The translations under genes were made by a program, and so were the position numbers. DNA of 64,000 bases from Desulfobulbaceae bacterium (GTDB lineage Bacteria; Desulfobacterota; Desulfobulbia; Desulfobulbales; VMSU01). The stretch is taken from assembly GCA_028718985.1 (NCBI GenBank), contig JAQUKQ010000004.1, positions 1 through 64,000 of the forward strand, given 5' to 3'. Shown one piece after another: positions 8,241-18,075 of the stretch. Numbering within the stretch: position 1 is the stretch's first letter; every line of letters starts with the position of its first letter. Below the pieces are notes generated by a model, which searched no databases, had not been told where the DNA came from, and saw only the letters and a program-made list of their open reading frames with translations.

Positions 8241-10532
8241 TCAGCTTCTTTCCTTGACAAATTCAATCTTGGCCTGGGCCGGTTTCAGAGTGGCATCGGT
8301 TTCGACCACAATGCTGACTTTGTAGTCACGTTCCAGCTCTGCCAGGTCTGCCCGTTTCTTGTTTAAGAGGTATTGGCCCACTTCCATGGGCAGGTGGCAG
8401 TGGACGGTTGCGACATTCTTTCTGGTGACCCCCGTTTGGATCTGGCGCAGGAAAGCGAGGGCTTGGGTCTCTACCGAGCGGACAATGCCATGGCCTTCGC
8501 AGTACTCGCAGGTCTGGTAGTTGCCGGTTTGGATCGGGGCGCCCATTCGTTGTCTAGAGATCTCCATCAGGCCAAATTTGGAGATACGGGTGAAATCGAC
8601 CTTGGCCTTGTCCCGCTTCATGCTGTTTTTGACCTTCTTTTCCACCTCTTTGATGTGGCTCATCGGCCGCATATCAATGAAGTCTACGACGATTAATCCT
8701 CCCAGATCCCGAAGGCGCAGTTGACGGGCTAATTCTTCTGCGGCCTCCATGTTGGCCAGGAAGATGGTGTCTTCAAAATTTTTATCGCGACCGGTACTTC
8801 CTGAATTGACATCAATTGAGACCAGCGCCTCGGTGGGGTTGATGACGATGGAGCCACCAGAGGGCAGTTTGACCGTGGGCCGGAAGATTTGATCGATCTG
8901 CTCTTCGATGTTATGAGAATTGAGCAGCGGTCGTGGCCCTTTGTGGAGCCTTGCCCTGGTTTTTTTGCGTTGGATGGCGGGCAACAGTGCCAGGAAGCGA
9001 TCGACCTGGTCATAGGCTTCTTGGCTGTCGACAAGAATCTCCTCGATTTCGGCAGAAAAGTGGTCGCGCAAAAAGCGGTCGATAACCGACTGCTCTTTGT
9101 AGAGCAGGGCCGGGGCTGGCAGGGTCTGGGCCTTCTCTTTGATCTCCTGCCAGAGGTTAATCTGGTAACGGACATCGTTGGTCAGGGCCGCCTTGGTGAT
9201 GCCATCGCTGGCGGTGCGGATAATGTAGCCGACCCCTTCTGGGATATTGCAAGACTCAAGCATCTCCCGCAACTTTTGGCGTTCTGACTCCTTGTCGATT
9301 TTCTTGGAGATACCGTGCGAATCACTGCCTGGCATGAGCACCACATAACGGCCCGGCAGGGAGAGGTAGGTGGTCAGGCTGGCACCTTTGTTGCCGGTGA
9401 CGTCTTTGACTACCTCAACCATGACCTCCTGCCCTTCGGAAAGAACCTCTTTCATCTTGTGGCTTTTCCAGTGGCTATCCGGAGAGACCTCCTTGTTGTA
9501 GAACTCAGGATGGATTTCGCTGAAGGGCAAGAAACCATTTTTGCCGGTGCCTAAATCGACAAAGGCGGCTTGCAGGTTGGTCTCGATGGAGACGATTCGG
9601 CCCTTATAGATGTTGCCCTTGTGCTGTTCTCGTGACATGGTCTCGACATGAAACGATTCCAATTTGCCGTTTTCGAGCAGAGCCACCCGGCACTCTTCAG
9701 GTTCGTCGGCATTGATCAGCAATTTGATTGAACGAGGCTTGCTCTCTTCATCCGCAGAGGGGGTATCAGTCGATTCGATGATTTCCTCCTCTTTTTCGGG
9801 CTCAACTTGGCTAGTAGCCGTTGGCGTTGCCGTAGAGGCTTTCTTGCGTGGGCCTCTTTTGCGTTTGCGGCCAGTTTTTTTGACAGGAGTGCTGGCCGGA
9901 GGGTCATTGGCTGGTGCGGCCTGAGTTTCGGGGAGAGACTCCGCCGGGTTTTCGCTAACCTCCCGTTGGGCAGGACTATTGGTCAATATCGCAGTGGCGA
10001 CTGGGGCCTCTGGGGCGTTATTGGCAGAATCCCCCGACTCCTGGGTTTGGACAGCGGGGGTAGATTTTTTGTTACGTGAACGCCGCGAGGACGAGCGGCG
10101 CTTCTTCTTGACTTCCGGGCTGCCTGCGGCTGTCGACGTTTCTGGAGCGAGGGCTGCTTCCGTGGTGGTTTCGTTGAAGGGACCAGCGTCCGTCGGGGCG
10201 GGGATGTCGGGCGTTGCTGCTGACAGAGGTTGCTGGCTGCTAGTCTCTTTTTTCTTCGGCGGACGACGGGTGGCGGGTTTACGGGCAGGCTTGTCCGTAA
10301 CTTTGGCTGCTTGAGATTCGGTCCCTTCGGATTTGGTGTCGACGGGTGCTTTAGAGCTGTCCGTGACGGACGTGGAAGTCTCCGCTGTGATTGTGCTTTT
10401 GATGGATTTTGCCGTGGCAGGGGCTTTTTTTGCCTTTGTTGGGCGTGAGGAGGAGCGAGGCGTCTTTTTTGGATCAGTTTTGGGCGTAATTTCGGCCTCA
10501 GGCACTTGGGCCTCTGGGGTATCGGTATTCAT
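8241..10532 (-). CDS. rne: Ribonuclease E/G with long disordered N-terminal extension
   Basis: A 763-residue Rne/Rng-family endoribonuclease for RNA decay and rRNA processing. The catalytic core starts near residue 268 and shows the S1 domain (GRIVSIETNLQAAFVDLG), the metal-binding aspartates in VSIDVNSGS and IVVDFIDM, and the zinc-link CEYCEGHG near the C-terminus. The first ~265 residues are rich in Lys, Ala, Pro, Ser and Thr, with basic clusters such as KKKRRSSSRRSRNKK; this is probably disordered and RNA- or protein-binding. E. coli RNase E carries its disordered scaffold at the C-terminus, so the layout is reversed. No Met lies near the core boundary, which supports the long start. A candidate promoter lies ~300 bases upstream, implying a long leader. 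Confidence 0.92.
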   Translation of the reverse strand: MNTDTPEAQVPEAEITPKTDPKKTPRSSSRPTKAKKAPATAKSIKSTITAETSTSVTDSSKAPVDTKSEGTESQAAKVTDKPARKPATRRPPKKKETSSQQPLSAATPDIPAPTDAGPFNETTTEAALAPETSTAAGSPEVKKKRRSSSRRSRNKKSTPAVQTQESGDSANNAPEAPVATAILTNSPAQREVSENPAESLPETQAAPANDPPASTPVKKTGRKRKRGPRKKASTATPTATSQVEPEKEEEIIESTDTPSADEESKPRSIKLLINADEPEECRVALLENGKLESFHVETMSREQHKGNIYKGRIVSIETNLQAAFVDLGTGKNGFLPFSEIHPEFYNKEVSPDSHWKSHKMKEVLSEGQEVMVEVVKDVTGNKGASLTTYLSLPGRYVVLMPGSDSHGISKKIDKESERQKLREMLESCNIPEGVGYIIRTASDGITKAALTNDVRYQINLWQEIKEKAQTLPAPALLYKEQSVIDRFLRDHFSAEIEEILVDSQEAYDQVDRFLALLPAIQRKKTRARLHKGPRPLLNSHNIEEQIDQIFRPTVKLPSGGSIVINPTEALVSIDVNSGSTGRDKNFEDTIFLANMEAAEELARQLRLRDLGGLIVVDFIDMRPMSHIKEVEKKVKNSMKRDKAKVDFTRISKFGLMEISRQRMGAPIQTGNYQTCEYCEGHGIVRSVETQALAFLRQIQTGVTRKNVATVHCHLPMEVGQYLLNKKRADLAELERDYKVSIVVETDATLKPAQAKIEFVKERS

Positions 10533-10666
10533 TGGTGCTAGTCCTTAAGATGGAGTCAATTTATCTTGGTAGCCATCCCCGCTGTTTGAATAAACAAAAT
10601 CCCATGAAGTTCATGCGAATTGGGGTGGTTACCGATTAGTTCTATCAGCCAACCGACACGGTGCTG

Positions 10667-10729
10667 CGTTTGCGTGAGTTGCAGTAACAGCAGGGACGAG
10701 CAGGTGGGCATTGATGACGTTTGCGTGAG
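10667..10729. repeat. Two copies of a 12-base direct repeat in the rne leader
   Basis: CGTTTGCGTGAG occurs at 10667-10678 and again at 10718-10729, 51 bases apart start to start. Both copies are in the non-coding stretch expected to be transcribed as the rne 5' leader, in which they read CTCACGCAAACG. They may be binding sites for a protein or small RNA, or chance. Confidence 0.5.
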
Positions 10730-10831
10730 GTGTTCTGTCTGGTCAGGAGGCGCCTGCTGGTGGGGTCGGGGAACTCCTGAGGCAGACGGTATGGGGATGA
10801 GACGGACGAAAAATCACAGTAAATTGAAGCG

Positions 10832-10860
10832 AAAGTAACACTGTTTGATCGTAATGTCAA
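10832..10860 (-). promoter_or_regulatory. Candidate sigma-70 promoter for rne
   Basis: On the minus strand, TTGACA (10860-10855) is followed after 17 bases by TACTTT (10837-10832). The -35 is perfect; the -10 matches three of six. It would give a leader of almost 300 nucleotides, comparable to the long autoregulatory leader known for E. coli rne. Confidence 0.4.
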
Positions 10861-10902
10861 GAAATGACACGCGTAAAGACTTTGCGGGGCGGGAGTTTTG
10901 CC

Positions 10903-10931
10903 TTGACAGAGCACCCTGCTGAGCGTAAGTT
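10903..10931 (+). promoter_or_regulatory. Weak candidate promoter for ilvD
   Basis: TTGACA at 10903-10908 is followed after 17 bases by TAAGTT (10926-10931), a poor -10 with three matches. It is the best sigma-70-like pair found upstream of ilvD and would leave a leader of about 220 nucleotides. Confidence 0.3.
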
Positions 10932-11116
10932 TGAGGGCGGTATTGACGGTCGTGCTGGGAGGAAAAACAGCTCTCAAGTGCTCTCTTGTCATATGCTCTT
11001 CTCTTTTGCTGTGTGAAGGCATAGTGCTTCGGGAAACGGCTTGAATCCGTTAACGAAAAAGTTCTTCCTGTGTGGAATTGAGACTTGTTAAGAGGCCCCT
11101 TACGGTAAAATTATAC

Positions 11117-11140
11117 CCCTCTTTTTTTAAAAGGAGAGGG
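11117..11140 (+). promoter_or_regulatory. Hairpin in the ilvD leader just before the ribosome-binding site
   Basis: CCCTCT (11117-11122) can pair with AGAGGG (11135-11140), extended inward by U-G and U-A pairs. The stem ends six bases before AGAAGGA (11147-11153), the likely ribosome-binding site of ilvD. It could modulate translation; no leader peptide rich in branched-chain codons was recognised. Confidence 0.3.
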
Positions 11141-11160
11141 AAGGTCAGAAGGAAAAACAT

Positions 11161-12822
11161 ATGCGTAGTGATGCTATCAAAAAAGGTATGGAGCGAGCAC
11201 CGCATCGTTCGCTGTTAAAGGCTATGGGTTATACCAATGAAGAGATCAGGCGGCCATTGATCGGCATCGCCCATGCCCATAACGAAATTATTCCCGGCCA
11301 TGTTCACCTCGACAAAATTCTTGATGCCGTTAAAACGGGTGTGCGGATAGCAGGTGGAACGCCGATTGCCTTTGGCACTATCGGAGTTTGCGATGGTATT
11401 GCCATGAATCACAAGGGCATGAAGTACTCTTTAGCCAGCCGAGAGATCATCGCTGATTCGGTCGAGATCATGGCCATGGCGCACCCTTTTGATGCCTTGG
11501 TGCTGATCCCCAACTGTGATAAGGTTACCCCAGGCATGCTGATGGCGATGCTCCGGGTCAATATTCCAGCGGTTATGGTTAGCGGTGGGCCGATGCTCAC
11601 CGGTCGTTTCCAAGGTCGTGATGTTCATCTGGTTAGTGTCTTTGAAGGTGTTGGTAAGGTCAGAGCCGGCAGCATGACTGAGGAGGAACTTAGTGAGCTG
11701 GAAGACCAGGCGTGCCCGAGTTGTGGGTCCTGTGCTGGAATGTTCACGGCTAACTCGATGAATTGCTTGACTGAGGCCTTGGGCCTCGGTCTGCCTGGCA
11801 ACGGCACGATTCCGGCCGTGGCTTCGGCACGTATTCGCTTGGCCAAGGAGGCGGGGATGGCTGTGATGAACTTGCTTGCCAAAGATATCAGGCCACGCGA
11901 CATCGCCACCCGTCAAGCCTTTGAGAACGCCATGGCGGTCGATATGGCGCTTGGCTGCTCAACCAACACCGTGCTGCATGTGCCGGCGATTGCCGGTGAG
12001 GCGGGGGTCGATCTGCCGCTTGCCACCTTTAACGAGGTCAGCGTGCGAGTGCCGCATGTCTGTAGCTTGATCCCTGGCGGTCCGCACAGTCTGCAGCAGC
12101 TTGATGAGGCCGGTGGCATTCAGGCGGTGATGAGTGAACTTTGCAATACCGAGGCTGGCTTGCATCTCGATGTCATGACCGCCACCGGACAGACCTTGGG
12201 CGAGAATCTCAGCAAGATTAAAGTGCGCGATCGTGAGATCATCAAACCGGTCAGCGCTCCCTACCATAAGGTGGGTGGGATCGCTGTACTCTATGGCAAT
12301 CTGGCCCCTGACGGCGCGGTGGTTAAGCAGTCGGCAGTCAGTGACGAGATGATGGTGCATTCCGGTCCGGCCCGAGTCTATAATTCCGAGGAGGAGGCGC
12401 AAACCGCTATCATGGGAGGCCAGATCAAACCTGGTGATGTGGTGGTTATCCGCTATTGCGGCCCTAAGGGTGGGCCTGGCATGCCAGAGATGCTCTCGCC
12501 AACCTCGGCCATCATTGGCATGGGCTTAGGGAAATCGGTGGCTTTGATTACCGATGGCCGTTTTTCGGGTGGTACCCAGGGGGCCTGTATCGGGCACGTC
12601 TCCCCGGAAGCGGCGGTCGGTGGACCCATAGCCCTGGTGGAAGAGGGTGACCGCATTGTGGTTAATATTCGAGAACACGCCTTATCCCTTGATGTGCCGA
12701 AGGAGGTTTTGGCCGAGCGGCGGAAACATTGGCTGGCCCCTGCCCCGAAGATTACCACCGGGTATGCGGCGCGTTATGCAAAGATGGTCACCTCCGGCAG
12801 TACTGGTGCTGTCTTATCTTGA
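11161..12822 (+). CDS. ilvD: Dihydroxy-acid dehydratase
   Basis: IlvD, 553 residues, full length. It dehydrates 2,3-dihydroxy-3-methylbutanoate and the corresponding pentanoate in valine, leucine and isoleucine synthesis, using an Fe-S cluster. Cluster-region cysteines are visible in [23 protein letters not shown] and [19 protein letters not shown]. The C-terminal signature [19 protein letters not shown] is intact. AGAAGGA lies seven bases before the ATG. It is the only branched-chain gene here, so the remaining pathway is elsewhere. lptD follows on the same strand after 29 bases, possibly cotranscribed. Confidence 0.97.
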   Translation: MRSDAIKKGMERAPHRSLLKAMGYTNEEIRRPLIGIAHAHNEIIPGHVHLDKILDAVKTGVRIAGGTPIAFGTIGVCDGIAMNHKGMKYSLASREIIADSVEIMAMAHPFDALVLIPNCDKVTPGMLMAMLRVNIPAVMVSGGPMLTGRFQGRDVHLVSVFEGVGKVRAGSMTEEELSELEDQACPSCGSCAGMFTANSMNCLTEALGLGLPGNGTIPAVASARIRLAKEAGMAVMNLLAKDIRPRDIATRQAFENAMAVDMALGCSTNTVLHVPAIAGEAGVDLPLATFNEVSVRVPHVCSLIPGGPHSLQQLDEAGGIQAVMSELCNTEAGLHLDVMTATGQTLGENLSKIKVRDREIIKPVSAPYHKVGGIAVLYGNLAPDGAVVKQSAVSDEMMVHSGPARVYNSEEEAQTAIMGGQIKPGDVVVIRYCGPKGGPGMPEMLSPTSAIIGMGLGKSVALITDGRFSGGTQGACIGHVSPEAAVGGPIALVEEGDRIVVNIREHALSLDVPKEVLAERRKHWLAPAPKITTGYAARYAKMVTSGSTGAVLS

Positions 12823-12851
12823 GTAAAGGAGAGGAGACGCTACGGACTCGG

Positions 12852-15167
12852 ATGAGATCGATGATGAGAGTTCCCTTTTTCGGGTGCCTTGGGACTTGTT
12901 TTCTGAGCCTTTTTTGGGTGCTGATCAGTGAAGCGGCAGAGGCACCTGCGCCTCCCTCGCCTTGGCAAATTACCGCCGATAAAATATCCCGTTTTGTCAA
13001 CCCGGCCAGTGTCATTGCCGAAGGCAACGTGGTACTGGTTCGTCAGGGGTTGACTTCGGCAGGGCAAATCACCAAACTTGATAACTCCCAGTCTACCAGC
13101 AAGCTCAAACCGCTTACCATCACCGGAGACTGGATTCGTCTTGATCCGGTTGCCAATCAGGTCAAGGTGCGTGGACACGCTGTCCTTGATTCGGAGGAGG
13201 AGCATATCACGGCTGACCTTGTTGATCTGGATACGGAGAAACAGATTGGTCATCTGCAGCACGCCACCATCTACTTTCCAAAGCGTAGTCTCTACCTTGC
13301 CGGTGAGCAGGTCGAAAAAACCGGTGATCTCACCTACCACCTCGAGAATGGCTGGGTGACCAAATGCGATCCGATCAATGGACAGGCCCCACCCTGGAGC
13401 TTCGGTTGGGGGCGAGCTGACATTACCCAGGAAGGCTTCGCTCATTTCACGCATGCCACCTTCCGGGTCAGAGATGTGCCGGTGGTCTATTCTCCCTATG
13501 TTGCTTTTCCCACTAATACGAAACGAAAGACGGGTGTGTTGTTGCCAGAGCTCTCTGCCGGCAGTCGTGATGGGGCCGGTATCTTGGTGCCGCTCTTTGT
13601 CAATATATCACCAAGCGTTGATTTGACCCTTTATGGAGGGGGGCTCTCGGAACGTGGCCCGGTTGCGGGCAGCGAGTTTCGCTATGTCAGGGATGAGGTT
13701 TCCAAGGGAATTGTTCAGCTCAATCTGTTAAATGACTCTCTTGCCGATGATGCCAGCAATGATTTCAAGTCGGACGGCATCTATCGCACCCAAACCGATC
13801 GCTATTGGCTGCGAGGTAAGGTCGATCATGATTTTGGTAATCAGGTGAATGGAAAAATCGATGTCGATGTAGTGTCCGATCAAGACTACCTTGAGGAGTA
13901 CACCAGCGGCCTGCTTGGCTACACGGAAAGTTCTGAGATGTTTGCCAAGGAGTTTGGCCGTGGTTTCGATGCTAAATCGACTCATACTCGCTCCAACAGT
14001 GCACAGCTCACTAAATTGTGGCAAACAATGACCATGGGCGGAGAGGTGCGAACCATCAATGATCCGAGTGCGGTTTCGGCCTTCGATCATCCCTGGTCGT
14101 TGCCCAGCCTCACCTTTTCAGGCGGCAAGCCGCTCGCAGCACGGACCGCATCTTCCCAACATGGTCTGAACGCATTGGCGGCAGCAACTGACCTTACATG
14201 GGACTCCAGCTATGTCTACTACTGGCGGGAAGAGGGGTTGGGCGGCCAGCGACTTGACCTGCATCCAATCCTGAAAGCGCCACTGCCGTTTAGCCCCTAT
14301 CTGGAGACCAGCGCCGAGGTTGGTATGCGGCAGACGATGGTCCAGTTAAATGAGAGGGGTGCGACGACAGGTTATGACGAGAGTGTGCAGAGTCGGACGC
14401 TGACCGGAGGAAGGCTTGCCACATCCACCATTTTTATGCGAGATTTCGATCTGGAAGGCAATTGGCTCAGGCATTTGACCCACATGGTTCGGCCGGGTGT
14501 GGACTACACCTATGCCCCGGTTCCAGATCCAGTAGACACCCCATTTTTGGATCGGGTCGAGGACCAGAACCTGTTGACCTATGGCATCAGCAACGACTTT
14601 GAGGTGGAGGGAGCCTCTGGTTCCGCTTGGAAGATGGGCTATTTCCGATTGAGCCAAGCCTATGATATCAATGAGGCGCGACGTGATCTGGAGGCGAATG
14701 ACAGGAGACGGGAATGGACGAATATTGCCTTTAAGTCGTGGTTGCAGCCAATCCAGAAGTTGAGATTTTTGTACGAGACAACGATCGATATTTACGGCGA
14801 GAAGGGGGCAAACCATCGGGTAGGAGCCCGATACGCCACTGCGAGGGGTGATAATTTTGTTGTTGAGCAGCGCTATGATTCTGCTCGGCTGATCAATCAG
14901 CTCAATCTTCGCTTTGCCGTGCATTTGTCTCGCACCCTGCAAGCCCAAGCGATTATTAACCACTCGCTGCAAATCGATGAGACATCGGACACATCACTGC
15001 GTCTGCTGTATACCCCCGCCTGCTGGGGGTTAGCCTTGCAGGCCACCACTACCCCCGATGATGCCTATCGGGTTACCCTCCTGTTCAGCCTGGAGGGGGT
15101 GGGGAATATCCTTGGCCTTAGCCAAGAGCTCTCTTCAAGTGGCGGCTTGGGAGGTGTTACCCCATGA
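12852..15167 (+). CDS. lptD: LPS-assembly outer-membrane protein LptD
   Basis: LptD/OstA of 771 residues from the ATG at 12852. It forms the outer-membrane barrel that, with LptE, inserts lipopolysaccharide into the outer leaflet. Residues ~1-30 form a signal peptide ending near ISEAAEA. An OstA/LptA-like jellyroll follows (ITADKISRF, IAEGNVVLVRQG), then a barrel rich in aromatic beta-strands. The open frame runs into ilvD, but earlier codons lack a start. AGGAGAGGAG lies 15 bases before ATG, rather far; ATGs at 12861 and 12864 are alternatives. Mature Cys residues are few (TKCDP, and one near the C-terminus), unlike the four of E. coli LptD, so disulfide-controlled assembly is probably different. 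Confidence 0.9.
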   Translation: MRSMMRVPFFGCLGTCFLSLFWVLISEAAEAPAPPSPWQITADKISRFVNPASVIAEGNVVLVRQGLTSAGQITKLDNSQSTSKLKPLTITGDWIRLDPVANQVKVRGHAVLDSEEEHITADLVDLDTEKQIGHLQHATIYFPKRSLYLAGEQVEKTGDLTYHLENGWVTKCDPINGQAPPWSFGWGRADITQEGFAHFTHATFRVRDVPVVYSPYVAFPTNTKRKTGVLLPELSAGSRDGAGILVPLFVNISPSVDLTLYGGGLSERGPVAGSEFRYVRDEVSKGIVQLNLLNDSLADDASNDFKSDGIYRTQTDRYWLRGKVDHDFGNQVNGKIDVDVVSDQDYLEEYTSGLLGYTESSEMFAKEFGRGFDAKSTHTRSNSAQLTKLWQTMTMGGEVRTINDPSAVSAFDHPWSLPSLTFSGGKPLAARTASSQHGLNALAAATDLTWDSSYVYYWREEGLGGQRLDLHPILKAPLPFSPYLETSAEVGMRQTMVQLNERGATTGYDESVQSRTLTGGRLATSTIFMRDFDLEGNWLRHLTHMVRPGVDYTYAPVPDPVDTPFLDRVEDQNLLTYGISNDFEVEGASGSAWKMGYFRLSQAYDINEARRDLEANDRRREWTNIAFKSWLQPIQKLRFLYETTIDIYGEKGANHRVGARYATARGDNFVVEQRYDSARLINQLNLRFAVHLSRTLQAQAIINHSLQIDETSDTSLRLLYTPACWGLALQATTTPDDAYRVTLLFSLEGVGNILGLSQELSSSGGLGGVTP

Positions 15168-15217
15168 TCTGCGCTCCGTTCCTTTCGATACGTTACTGAG
15201 TCCTGTCACTGACTTTC

Positions 15218-16183
15218 ATGCACTACGATATCTTTAATGGCGATGCGGATGGTATCTGCGCACTGCATCAATTACGTTTGGCCGAGCCGCAGCCAGAGGC
15301 GGAACTGGTCACCGGGGTAAAGCGCGATATCTCCTTGCTTGCCCGCTTGCAGCGACGAGCCGGGGGAGGCGATACGCTGACAGTGCTCGATATCTCGATG
15401 GACTCGAATAAGGCGGCATTGACCGATCTCCTGGCGCAAGGCTGTCGTGTTTTTTATGCCGATCACCACTTTGCGGGCGATCTGCCACCGGCCCCTGGAC
15501 TAACGGCTCATATTGACCCCAATCCAGACACTTGCACTTCGCTGATTATCGATCGTCTGTTGGAAGGACGCTATCGGCATTGGGCAATAGTGGCGGCCTT
15601 TGGCGATAACCTGCATGCTACTGCGCAGCAGCTGGCAGCCGAAATGCATCTCGATAGTGCGCAGACGGCCATGCTTCGTGAATTAGGTGAACTGTTGAAC
15701 TATAACGGCTATGGGGAGACGGTTGAGGATCTGCATTTTTCTCCAGACGTGCTCTATCAGGCGCTGCATCCCTATGCCAATCCACTTGATTTTTTCCATG
15801 ACTCCAGGGAGTTGGCAGCCTTGCGATCAGGGTTCGCTGCCGACATGAACGCTGCTCATGCCCATCAACCAATCCTTGAAGAGGCCTGTGGCAGGATCTA
15901 TCGCTTCCCGGCCCAGGCGTGGAGCCGTCGTGTTGCTGGGGTTTTTAGCAATGAAAAGGCCAGAGAACGTCCGGACTTGGCTCATGCCCTGGTGGTTGAT
16001 ACTGGCAGCGATACCGTCATGGTCAGTGTTCGTGCTCCACTTGCGAAGAAACGCGGTGCCGATACGTTGTGCCGTGCCTTTCCGACGGGTGGAGGGCGTG
16101 CTGCCGCTGCGGGCATCAACGCTTTGCCAAATGATCTGTTACAGGAATTTATGAAGCAATTTTTCGCAACCTTTGCAGGGTGA
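15218..16183 (+). CDS. DHH-family phosphoesterase-like protein
   Basis: A 321-residue protein with DHH-superfamily motifs in order: FNGDADGIC at the N-terminus, DISMDS near residue 67, YADHHF near residue 87, and a C-terminal glycine-rich segment (FPTGGGRAAAAG) typical of DHHA1 domains. Family members are Mn-dependent phosphoesterases acting on nanoRNA, pAp or cyclic dinucleotides, or are single-strand exonucleases related to RecJ. The size fits the NrnA-like group more than RecJ, but the substrate cannot be assigned. It starts 50 bases after lptD, and an MltB-like gene follows after six bases. Confidence 0.75.
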   Translation: MHYDIFNGDADGICALHQLRLAEPQPEAELVTGVKRDISLLARLQRRAGGGDTLTVLDISMDSNKAALTDLLAQGCRVFYADHHFAGDLPPAPGLTAHIDPNPDTCTSLIIDRLLEGRYRHWAIVAAFGDNLHATAQQLAAEMHLDSAQTAMLRELGELLNYNGYGETVEDLHFSPDVLYQALHPYANPLDFFHDSRELAALRSGFAADMNAAHAHQPILEEACGRIYRFPAQAWSRRVAGVFSNEKARERPDLAHALVVDTGSDTVMVSVRAPLAKKRGADTLCRAFPTGGGRAAAAGINALPNDLLQEFMKQFFATFAG

Positions 16184-16189
16184 TGACGA

Positions 16190-17269
16190 ATGACAAAAGA
16201 TAGAGACACCCGAATATGTGCTAAGCGCTCCCTCTTTGTGCTGTGTTTTGGTGCTTTGGCCGTTGTCATGGGGAGCGTTGTTCCGGTTGTGGCTGCCTTC
16301 AAGGAGGGGACTGCGCCGTTGGCTGCTGATTTGGTCGAGGATGGGCAGACGATTGATCTGTCAAGCGATCGTTACCTTGCGTTATTTGCGGAACTTCGTG
16401 AAAAGCATGGCTTCGCTCAAGAAGATCTTTTGCGGCTGTTCTATGGGGTCAGCATCCAAAAGAGGGTGCTGGAGTTGATGGACCGTCAGACCGAGGCCCT
16501 GCCGTATTACAAGTACTACCCACTTTTTATTAAAGATGCAGTGATTGCTGAGGGACGTGCGCTCCTGCAGGAGCATAAGGTTCTACTCGACGGCATTGAA
16601 AAAGAGATTGGCGTGGATAGGGAGATTGTGGTCGCCATCTGGGGGATTGAGTCCAAATTTGGGAATCATAAAGGGGCCTTTAGTATGTTTAAGACCTTGA
16701 ATACCATGTTTGATGCCTATCCCCGACGGCGTGAGTTTTACCGTCAGCAGCTTGTCGAATATCTCGTGCTTTGTAAGGAGAATGGTGTTGATCCGCTGAG
16801 CATTAACGGTTCCTACGGCGGGGCCTTTGGCCAGACGCAGTTCATCCCTTCAAGCTTTCGGCAATATGCGGTGGATTTTGATCATGACGGCAAGCGGGAT
16901 GTTTGGGAGTCGGTGCCGGATATCCTGGCCAGCATCGCCAATTATCTGCGCAGTTTTGGCTGGGTCCAGGGAGCGCCGATTACGGCGGAACTGGGCACGA
17001 CGCTCAAAGACCAGCGTTTGGTTGATGCCTATGCCAAAGGAAGGAAAGCGCTAATTCCCTGGCTTGATGTCAAGAAACTTCAGCAAGTCCCTATGCCGGA
17101 GGCCTCAGACGATAAAAAGGTCAGTATTGTCGGTCTCGAACTGGAGGACGGTGGTACACGGTACGTGGCAGGATATCCGAACTTCCAGGCGATCACAAAA
17201 TGGAATAACTCCAATCGGTATGCCATGGCGGTGACGGAACTGGCGGCGAAGTTCAAGGAGGCGAACTGA
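16190..17269 (+). CDS. MltB-family lytic murein transglycosylase
   Basis: A 359-residue lytic transglycosylase (SLT family 3, MltB-like) acting on peptidoglycan in the periplasm. The N-terminus has a basic stretch and a hydrophobic segment ending near VVAAFKEG, a probable Sec signal without an obvious lipobox. The catalytic Glu lies in AIWGIESKFGNHKG, and the substrate groove shows YGGAFGQTQFIPSSF and a DFDHDGKRD calcium-like loop. It begins six bases after the DHH gene, so the two are probably cotranscribed. Convergent with the ABC permease, 20 bases apart. Confidence 0.92.
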   Translation: MTKDRDTRICAKRSLFVLCFGALAVVMGSVVPVVAAFKEGTAPLAADLVEDGQTIDLSSDRYLALFAELREKHGFAQEDLLRLFYGVSIQKRVLELMDRQTEALPYYKYYPLFIKDAVIAEGRALLQEHKVLLDGIEKEIGVDREIVVAIWGIESKFGNHKGAFSMFKTLNTMFDAYPRRREFYRQQLVEYLVLCKENGVDPLSINGSYGGAFGQTQFIPSSFRQYAVDFDHDGKRDVWESVPDILASIANYLRSFGWVQGAPITAELGTTLKDQRLVDAYAKGRKALIPWLDVKKLQQVPMPEASDDKKVSIVGLELEDGGTRYVAGYPNFQAITKWNNSNRYAMAVTELAAKFKEAN

Positions 17270-17289
17270 TTAGCTCGGTGATGCGGGGC

Positions 17290-18066
17290 CTATTTGATCA
17301 AACGGCGGCGGAGTAGAACAGCAGCCAGCCACGATGCCCCAGCGGCCAGCAGAACAAGAATCACAATTTGCATAAGCCAGCCAGATTTCACGGTGCCATA
17401 GCAAAACATTCTCGCCAAGTCGACAACCGGTGTCAGCGGCATGATTTTCACTACTGTCATGGTGGCACGGGGCAGATTCTCAACGGCAAAGAAAATGCCA
17501 GAGAACAAGAAGAGTGGAGTGATAATTAACGAAACGAAATAATTAAAAAAATCGTAATTTGTCGCCAAGGCAGTCATGATCAGACCCAAAGCGGCAAACA
17601 GTATTCCGGCCACAAAGAGCAGCGGCGGTAGACAGGCCACCCACGGTGAAGGCCACAGGCCGAAGAGTGGCATCACTGCAATCATGACCAACCCTGACAG
17701 CAATCCCTTCAAAGCCCCCCACAGCACCTCTCCGAAGGCCAACTCCTCGACCGTAATCGGTGTCATCAAAATTCCCTCGAAGGTACTTTGCGTCGAAAGA
17801 CGAGTGTAGGAACCATAGGTAGCCTCAAAGGAGGCACTGTACATCACGGCAGAACAGGCAAGTCCCGGGGCGATGAACTGCAGATAGGTCAAACCGGCGA
17901 TGGTTTCAATTTGCTGGCCAAGGCCCAAGCCAAAGGCGAGCAGAAAAAGAAGCGGTTGGCCAAGGTTTCCAACCAGGCTGGGGATTTTGTATTTCCACCA
18001 GACTCGGGCGTTTCGTTGGACGACCCGGAACATATTTTTGGCTGACACGGAGAGTATCTTATTCAT
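17290..18066 (-). CDS. ABC-2 type transporter permease (NodJ-like)
   Basis: A 258-residue integral membrane protein with about six hydrophobic segments. It carries the NodJ-family pattern, including GLGLGQQIETI, FEATYGSYTRL and FFNYFVSLIITPLFLFSGIFF. The ATPase gene ends 10 bases upstream, so the pair forms one exporter. NodIJ relatives export lipo-oligosaccharides or serve as drug/lipid exporters. The substrate here is unknown, although a methyltransferase lies in the same transcription unit. Confidence 0.88.
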   Translation of the reverse strand: MNKILSVSAKNMFRVVQRNARVWWKYKIPSLVGNLGQPLLFLLAFGLGLGQQIETIAGLTYLQFIAPGLACSAVMYSASFEATYGSYTRLSTQSTFEGILMTPITVEELAFGEVLWGALKGLLSGLVMIAVMPLFGLWPSPWVACLPPLLFVAGILFAALGLIMTALATNYDFFNYFVSLIITPLFLFSGIFFAVENLPRATMTVVKIMPLTPVVDLARMFCYGTVKSGWLMQIVILVLLAAGASWLAAVLLRRRLIK

Positions 18067-18075
18067 GTTCTTGCC

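Larger units (their letters stand above)
10533..11160. other. 628-base intergenic region between rne and ilvD
   Basis: No convincing gene is seen. The region separates two divergent genes and therefore holds both 5' regions. A perfect -35 (TTGACA) pointing to rne lies at 10855-10860 and one pointing to ilvD at 10903-10908. A 12-base direct repeat (CGTTTGCGTGAG) is at 10667-10678 and 10718-10729, inside the predicted rne leader. A hairpin at 11117-11140 precedes ilvD. Open frames here lack start signals and recognisable protein features. Confidence 0.6.

Noticed and set aside
10645-11022. A 125-codon minus-strand open frame between rne and ilvD
   Set aside because: It has no ribosome-binding site or protein-like composition and covers both promoter candidates.
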